Source of the DNA: Lachnospiraceae bacterium
GTDB taxonomy: Bacteria > Bacteroidota > Bacteroidia > Bacteroidales > Muribaculaceae
DNA length: 35,570 bases
Direction of reading: 5' to 3'
Assembly (NCBI GenBank): GCA_023663655.1
Contig: JAMPGZ010000001.1
Span: 1 to 35,570 of the forward strand
Part shown: positions 31,244-35,570 of the stretch, piece after piece
How positions within the stretch are numbered: position 1 is the stretch's first letter
How the letters are laid out: every line of letters starts with the position of its first letter
Program-made: the position numbers and the translations under genes
Notes under the pieces: generated by a model
Database searches by the model: none
Seen by the model: the letters and a program-made list of their open reading frames with translations, nothing else
What the model was told of the DNA's origin: nothing

Positions 31244-33571
31244 TCAAAATAGGTCACGGAATTTCTCTCCTTCTCCCCAATGATGGTCCTTAGGAAACGG
31301 TTCTCCTCCCCATGCTTTGCATGAGGTCCAAGGCTGCGGCGCATCAGTCCAGAATGGATGCGTTGCCGGCAATCCGAGTGGAAGAAATGCGAGCGATGTC
31401 ATGTAGAGCGACCCATTATTAGTGTACCTGTCAGCTACATTAGGCTGGCGACCGGAAAAACCGATAGTAAGAAATCCTCCTTCATTAAAATTCTCTTTCC
31501 CGTCAAACATCCTGTGCATCGCTGCCGTCAAGGCTGCCCGCACCTGACCGTTAGAAACGCCTGCCGGTAGAGTCTCATACCATGCCATGAGCGCGAGCGG
31601 CTGCATGGTAGCCATACGGTAAGGAATCGAGCGGCCAAACACAGGGAATGTGCCTTCGGGTGAAATCATCCGCTCCAACACAAGCGAATACTTCTGCGCG
31701 CGCTTCAACGCCCTGTCGTAATAATTGACATAATGTATGCGTGTGCGTGCTTTTGAATCCTTCATCGCCTGGAGAGTTTCAAGATACATCGGGTGGAACA
31801 CGTAGCTGCTGTAGTAATCAAATGCAAAATCCGGACCGTCGGCATACCATCCGTCACCGGTGTACCACTCCTCAACCTTGCGTATAGCCGAATTCACCCG
31901 ATATTGATCGTATGACGCGCCTGCCTTTGCAAGAAAGCTCTCTATGGTCGATGAAAACAGCACCCAGTTGGTGTAGGGCGGATCCACCCTCCTCATTCCG
32001 GTGAACTCTTCGATATAACGCTGCTTAGTCTCATCATCAAGGGGCATCCACAATGCATCATAGCCACGCAGGAATGACTCGGCTATATATGCCGCATCAA
32101 CCAAAGCCTGACCCTCACCTTTCCATAAAAGATAGTCGGGGCTGTTCTTGTCTACGGCATTTCTATAACTTTTCAACGCCATTTCACGCAATTCCTTACG
32201 TAGTTTTCCTTCCGGAGTGTCATCGTCGGGGAGAGACAGCCAAGGCGCTATTCCCGCCATGAGTCTGCCGAAAGCCTCCATATAGGTCACACGCTTGTTA
32301 CGCCCGTCCCAATTTGGACTCACTTCTACCAGCATTTCCTTTTGAAGCCGCCCTTCCGACATTTTAGAGAGCACCGGCAGTGCCATCTTTTCGGCAAGTG
32401 ACACCCAGTATGCGCGGTCGCCATTGCCGACACCCTCAAGATGACGCACATATTCGCAAGCAGCAAGCAGAAATGCACCGGTTCCGAAATTGGACGTAGA
32501 CTTGGCATCCACCCTTTGTCCGGGTATAGCTTTTTCTCCGATGGGCTGCACATAGCCCACAGAACCATCTTTCTGCAACGCGACACTGCTCAGGTAATCC
32601 CAGCCTTTCAATGCTGCGTCAAGATATTTTTCATCATTTAGATAGCCATTGTTGATTCCCCACAGCAAGCCATAGGTAAAGAATGCCGTCCCGCTTGTCT
32701 CATATCCGGGCGCATGTTCGGCATCAAGCATCGAACGAGTCCAGTATCCTTCCGGCTGCTGACTTGCCACAACAGCATCAGCGAGCCTGCGGTATTTCTT
32801 AATAAAAAAATCACGGTGGCGATATTCCTTCGGCAAGTCCTTAAGCACTTTCGCAAGACCGGCAAGCACCCATCCGTCACCTCTTGCCCAGAAATCTTTC
32901 TTGCCATTCTCGCTCTTATGATTTGGATACACATATTTTGCATCGCGGTAATACAATCCAGTATCGTCATCAAGCATGATGGAATCACTGTAACATACGT
33001 ATTCATACAGTTTGTCAAGATATGACTTGTTACCGGTTATTTTATACAGTTTAGTCATCACGGGCATAACCATATAAAGCCCGTCAGCCCACCACCAGTA
33101 ATCATTGCGCGGAGTGGACATCTCATACTCCATCACCTCACGGGCACGCTTTATCCGTCGGTCATCTGGAAGGATATTATACAGGTCGGCATAGGTCTGA
33201 AAACATATCTGCCAGTCGCCGAAAAGCACATGGTCATCAGTCTCTCCATAATCAAGGCGCCACTTCTTTCGGTCATTACTTTTAGCGCCCTTCCATTTAT
33301 TGTGTTCAGCCCAATGCTCGGAATAGTCTCTCCATTTACTGTTGCCGGTGAGAAAATATGCCTCCATATTACCGGTATGATATGCCGCATTATCCCAGAA
33401 CGCATTTGTTTCCGGAGAATGTTCAGCCTGCCACTTGTCATTGACCTTGGCTATCATTGCCCTGACCTTGGCAGAATCATCATTTTTATTCTTTGCCGCA
33501 CATGGCAATGATGACAAAAGCACAACAAATACAGCGATAATTGCTTCGTAAATTAATCTGCGATGTTTCAT
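31244..33571 (-). CDS. GH105-DUF2264 fusion, secreted
   Basis: This 775-residue protein starts with a signal peptide ending near LPCAAK. Residues about 35-385 are an alpha/alpha-barrel GH105 domain: WWWADGLYMVMPVM with the catalytic Asp, KDFWARGDGWVLAGLAKVL, YETSGTAFFTYGLLWGINNG and SNFGTGAFLLAACEYV. Residues about 395-770 are DUF2264: NPNWDGRNKRVT-like YMEAFGRLMAGIAPW, then WFYTDG-like WYTGDGWYADGPDFAFDYY and PYRMATMQPLALMA. GH105 removes unsaturated uronic acid from lyase products. DUF2264 enzymes are linked to uronic-acid glycosidases. Together they suggest rhamnogalacturonan- or ulvan-like oligosaccharide breakdown in the periplasm. Confidence 0.88.
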   Translation of the reverse strand: MKHRRLIYEAIIAVFVVLLSSLPCAAKNKNDDSAKVRAMIAKVNDKWQAEHSPETNAFWDNAAYHTGNMEAYFLTGNSKWRDYSEHWAEHNKWKGAKSNDRKKWRLDYGETDDHVLFGDWQICFQTYADLYNILPDDRRIKRAREVMEYEMSTPRNDYWWWADGLYMVMPVMTKLYKITGNKSYLDKLYEYVCYSDSIMLDDDTGLYYRDAKYVYPNHKSENGKKDFWARGDGWVLAGLAKVLKDLPKEYRHRDFFIKKYRRLADAVVASQQPEGYWTRSMLDAEHAPGYETSGTAFFTYGLLWGINNGYLNDEKYLDAALKGWDYLSSVALQKDGSVGYVQPIGEKAIPGQRVDAKSTSNFGTGAFLLAACEYVRHLEGVGNGDRAYWVSLAEKMALPVLSKMSEGRLQKEMLVEVSPNWDGRNKRVTYMEAFGRLMAGIAPWLSLPDDDTPEGKLRKELREMALKSYRNAVDKNSPDYLLWKGEGQALVDAAYIAESFLRGYDALWMPLDDETKQRYIEEFTGMRRVDPPYTNWVLFSSTIESFLAKAGASYDQYRVNSAIRKVEEWYTGDGWYADGPDFAFDYYSSYVFHPMYLETLQAMKDSKARTRIHYVNYYDRALKRAQKYSLVLERMISPEGTFPVFGRSIPYRMATMQPLALMAWYETLPAGVSNGQVRAALTAAMHRMFDGKENFNEGGFLTIGFSGRQPNVADRYTNNGSLYMTSLAFLPLGLPATHPFWTDAPQPWTSCKAWGGEPFPKDHHWGEGEKFRDLF

Positions 33572-33636
33572 GGTAAAATAATATTGTTATCTATGCGAAA
33601 AACCACAACCGAAATGCGAAGAATGGTTCCACATCA

Positions 33637-33644
33637 CAAAGATA
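33637..33644 (-). promoter_or_regulatory. -7 element of the GH105/BNR operon
   Basis: TATCTTTG on the minus strand, 65 bases before the start codon; TTTG lies 16 bases upstream (33664-33661), closer than usual. Confidence 0.45.
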
Positions 33645-33692
33645 TATAAAATTTTAAAATCAAACAGACTATGCAATCACATTTAAGCTGAT

Positions 33693-33749
33693 CCGTTGGG
33701 GTACTCCGACAGCACACTACCATGTATTGACGGTTGCTCCCTTTTGCAG
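33693..33749 (+). repeat. Dispersed repeat, copy B
   Basis: CCGTTGGGGTACTCCGACAG and GCTCCCTTTTGCAG flank a 23-base insertion (33713-33735). In copy A (15736-15769) the same two blocks are adjacent. Confidence 0.5.
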
Positions 33750-33793
33750 TCAAACTGCATTATCCGATCAGTCCAAGTGTAATGTCATCCGGT

Positions 33794-33827
33794 TTTGCAC
33801 AACAGCAATAAATTTTTACTAATTTTG
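33794..33827 (+). promoter_or_regulatory. Promoter of the B3/B4 gene
   Basis: TTTG at 33794-33797 and TAATTTTG at 33820-33827, 22 bases apart; ATG 33860 is 32 bases downstream. Confidence 0.6.
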
Positions 33828-33859
33828 CAATCAAGAACCGTCAAACTTGCCTGTAAGCA

Positions 33860-34522
33860 ATGGAAATCATAATCGAACCAATAATACGCCAAGCGGCACC
33901 CGAATTAAAAGTAGTCACTATCGAAGCCGATGTAGAGAACTCCCCTACTCCACAATCGCTCATCGACGAACTTCAAGCCGCCGCCGAAAAAATAAAATCG
34001 ACCTACGAACTCTCCATGATCAACAAGCGCCCTGCGGTGGCAGCCACACGCAAAGCATATAAAGCCCTGGGGAAAGAGCCGAACCGATACCGCCCGTCAT
34101 CGGAAGCCTTGTGCCGCCGCATTGTCAAGGAGATGGGGCTATATTACATAAATTCGCTTGTGGATCTTATCAACGTGGTGTCAATCGCTTCGGGATATTC
34201 AATAGGAGGTTTCGACGTCGACAAGATATCAGGCGACACGCTTACACTCGGCGCCGGAAGAGAGGGGGAAGATTTCGAAGGGATAGGCAGAGGGCAGCTC
34301 AACATAGCGTCAATGCCGGTGTACCGCGACTTGACAGGAGGAATCGGCACTCCGACCAGCGATAATGAACGCACCAAGCTCGACCTCTCTACAAAACGGT
34401 TGCTGATGTGCATAAACATCTACGGCGAGGAGATGCCAGCGGAAGAGACGGTGGAATTATCAAAAAGTTTGCTAAAAAAGTATTGCAACGCCACCAATCT
34501 ACAAGTAAAGATTTACGAATAA
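33860..34522 (+). CDS. B3/B4 domain protein
   Basis: This 220-residue protein has the B3/B4 tRNA-editing-like domain of phenylalanyl-tRNA synthetase beta: NKRPAVAATRKAYKALGKEP, then RYRPSSEALCRRIVKEMGLY, INSLVDLINVVSIASGYSIG and GGFDVDKISG. Stand-alone B3/B4 proteins may edit or bind misacylated substrates, but no function is established. No signal peptide. It has its own promoter and is followed by the promoter of the next gene within its 3' flank, so it is monocistronic. Confidence 0.87.
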   Translation: MEIIIEPIIRQAAPELKVVTIEADVENSPTPQSLIDELQAAAEKIKSTYELSMINKRPAVAATRKAYKALGKEPNRYRPSSEALCRRIVKEMGLYYINSLVDLINVVSIASGYSIGGFDVDKISGDTLTLGAGREGEDFEGIGRGQLNIASMPVYRDLTGGIGTPTSDNERTKLDLSTKRLLMCINIYGEEMPAEETVELSKSLLKKYCNATNLQVKIYE

Positions 34523-34535
34523 CCGAGATTTTCGC

Positions 34536-34543
34536 TAATTTTG
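34536..34543 (+). promoter_or_regulatory. -7 element of the secreted-protein gene
   Basis: TAATTTTG, 30 bases before ATG 34574, with typical GCTAATTTTGCA context. Confidence 0.55.
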
Positions 34544-34573
34544 CACTCCGAACACAATTATAAAAACATACTG

Positions 34574-35236
34574 ATGAAACGACATATATTTTCCTTTTTG
34601 CTTGCTCTGGCAGCAGGCATAATGAGCCTCAACGCGTCGACCGCCGCGTTTAAAAGAATATGGATTGAAACCAACGTCACCCACAACGGTGAAAAAGGGA
34701 TCATGATCCATGCCGATTTTGACCTCAACGATGCCAAAGACAAAACCGTGGAATGCCAAGCCATATTCTACGCTTCGCCGGGGGGAAGAGCACTCCGTGA
34801 CCTTAACGGAAAATACCGCATATCACCATCGCTCAACTATGTGTCGTCATCATCGTTTTTCAAGGCAAAGACCAACGCAATGGATGTGGACGACTGCACC
34901 GTATTCATCCCCTCTTCGGAGCTCCACCTGAAGAATCCTCGGAAATACCGCATATATGTGAAGATGAGCGTATACACCAATCCGGGTAAAACCGGCGAAT
35001 TTCTCGTAGACAGCGACTACATCCCCTTTGTGGTCGACATGACCGATCAGGCGGCTCCGGGAAGCCGATTTGACTTCGACCCCACGCAGCCCAAGAAGCC
35101 GCTGCCACAGAAAGAGGTGAAAAAAGATGCTCCGGCACCGCTTCCTGAAAAGAGCGTGACACCTGCCGAAGATGAGCCGCAATATGACAAGAAAGGCAGA
35201 ATGAAACCACGCAAACGCAAGGTATTCATCTCCTGA
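34574..35236 (+). CDS. Secreted protein with C-terminal basic tail
   Basis: This 220-residue protein has a signal peptide (MKRHIFSFLLALAAGIMSLNA), a beta-rich middle (RIWIETNVTHNGEKGIMIHA, FDLNDAKDKTVECQAIFYAS, and RKYRIYVKMSVYTNPG), then a Pro/Lys-rich linker and a tail ending KKGRMKPRKRKVFIS. The family was not recognised; proteins of this layout are common in Bacteroidales. ATG 34574 is chosen because the hydrophobic signal begins there; a longer frame would start inside the -7 box. Confidence 0.72.
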   Translation: MKRHIFSFLLALAAGIMSLNASTAAFKRIWIETNVTHNGEKGIMIHADFDLNDAKDKTVECQAIFYASPGGRALRDLNGKYRISPSLNYVSSSSFFKAKTNAMDVDDCTVFIPSSELHLKNPRKYRIYVKMSVYTNPGKTGEFLVDSDYIPFVVDMTDQAAPGSRFDFDPTQPKKPLPQKEVKKDAPAPLPEKSVTPAEDEPQYDKKGRMKPRKRKVFIS

Positions 35237-35245
35237 CAATATCAG

Positions 35246-35285
35246 AGCGGGCGTTCCAAAACCACATGGAGCGCCCGCTTTTTAT
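35246..35285 (+). terminator. Rho-independent terminator
   Basis: AGCGGGCGTTCCA (35246-35258) pairs with TGGAGCGCCCGCT (35267-35279), one G-T pair, followed by TTTTTATC. Ends the secreted-protein transcript. Nothing was recognised in 35286-35480. Confidence 0.9.
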
Positions 35286-35489
35286 CTGTCCCCTCGTCCG
35301 GTCAATACAATACAGCGTTTATGAAGCCAAAACATTCACAAGCCACATGGATAGGCTCGTGTCGAATATGAGAAACAATTGTTCTGTTGATAGCGGATTA
35401 TTGGGGTGTGATATTCATAAATCGGCGGCTGTCAGGATATAACGGCGATTTTTATGCGTCCAAGCCACCCTAATGTCGAATATTCTTAT

Positions 35490-35570
35490 TAACTTTGCGA
35501 TAGGCTCTTATGCCTATCCGACAGCAATGCCTCCCGACCGAGCAAAAATAATTGGCATCTCCCGTCATCG
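35490..35570 (+). CDS. Start of next gene, cut by window end
   Basis: TAACTTTG at 35490-35497 is followed by ATG 35527, which opens MPPDRAKIIGISRHR and runs off the window. The opening resembles the N terminus of some radical SAM activating enzymes, but 14 residues are too few to be sure. An alternative ATG at 35511 gives only a 14-codon frame. Confidence 0.35.

Overview
The window comes from a gut-type Bacteroidales chromosome, plausibly Muribaculaceae or a close relative; the family is inferred. Supporting signs are many promoters of the Bacteroidetes type (TAnnTTTG -7 box, often with a TTG or TTTG about 19-22 bases upstream), a canonical Bacteroides Tet(Q), SPII lipoproteins, secreted polysaccharide-degrading enzymes (GH43, GH105, BNR) and a B3/B4 protein. 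No rRNA, tRNA or CRISPR array was seen.

Layout. (1) 1-1900: the 3' end of a DUF4143 ATPase, an AbiJ-like HEPN defence protein, a possible small RNA (promoter plus terminator), and the first 29 or so codons of a tyrosine recombinase, a mobile-element scar. (2) 1934-6425: a four-gene redox operon (flavodoxin/aldo-keto reductase fusion lipoprotein, TIGR04076 protein, aldo-keto reductase, Tat-exported iron-sulfur flavoprotein) divergent from an AraC regulator, with paired direct repeats between them. (3) 6587-9120: tet(Q) with its complete attenuator leader but no rteA/rteB, next to a broken Fic gene. (4) 9136-13444: an MBL-fold lipoprotein, a GH43 enzyme, a 3' fragment of a sirtuin, an AraC regulator, an NTF2-like protein and a broken radical SAM gene. 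(5) 13451-15600: about 2 kb without a credible gene, made of nested direct repeats and many hairpins whose stems differ but whose loops are nearly all TGNAA. (6) 16172-21991: an AraC regulator and a six-gene Sel1/small-protein operon resembling an immunity-gene array. (7) 22136-24499: a UGSC-family protein and a small lipoprotein. (8) 24884-29930: a His-rich TonB-receptor remnant, a stand-alone HMA metallochaperone, a P1B-type Zn/Cd ATPase, then two SirTM-like sirtuins and an HD-domain hydrolase. (9) 29946-33571: a BNR protein and a GH105-DUF2264 fusion. (10) 33860-35570: a B3/B4 protein, a secreted protein and the start of another gene.

How the genes work together. The AraC/redox operon looks like a Bacteroidales counterpart of electrophile- or redox-stress reductase operons. 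The HMA/ATPase pair should export soft divalent metals, and its outer-membrane partner has decayed. The two sirtuins and the HD protein are packed with 2-base and overlapping junctions, so they probably form one NAD+/ADP-ribose-related unit; a diverged 3' sirtuin fragment 16 kb away suggests that this type of gene moves or duplicates. GH105, DUF2264 and BNR proteins point to cleavage of unsaturated uronic-acid oligosaccharides. At least six broken genes (integrase, Fic, sirtuin, radical SAM, Sel1, TonB receptor) mark the window as accessory DNA with high turnover.
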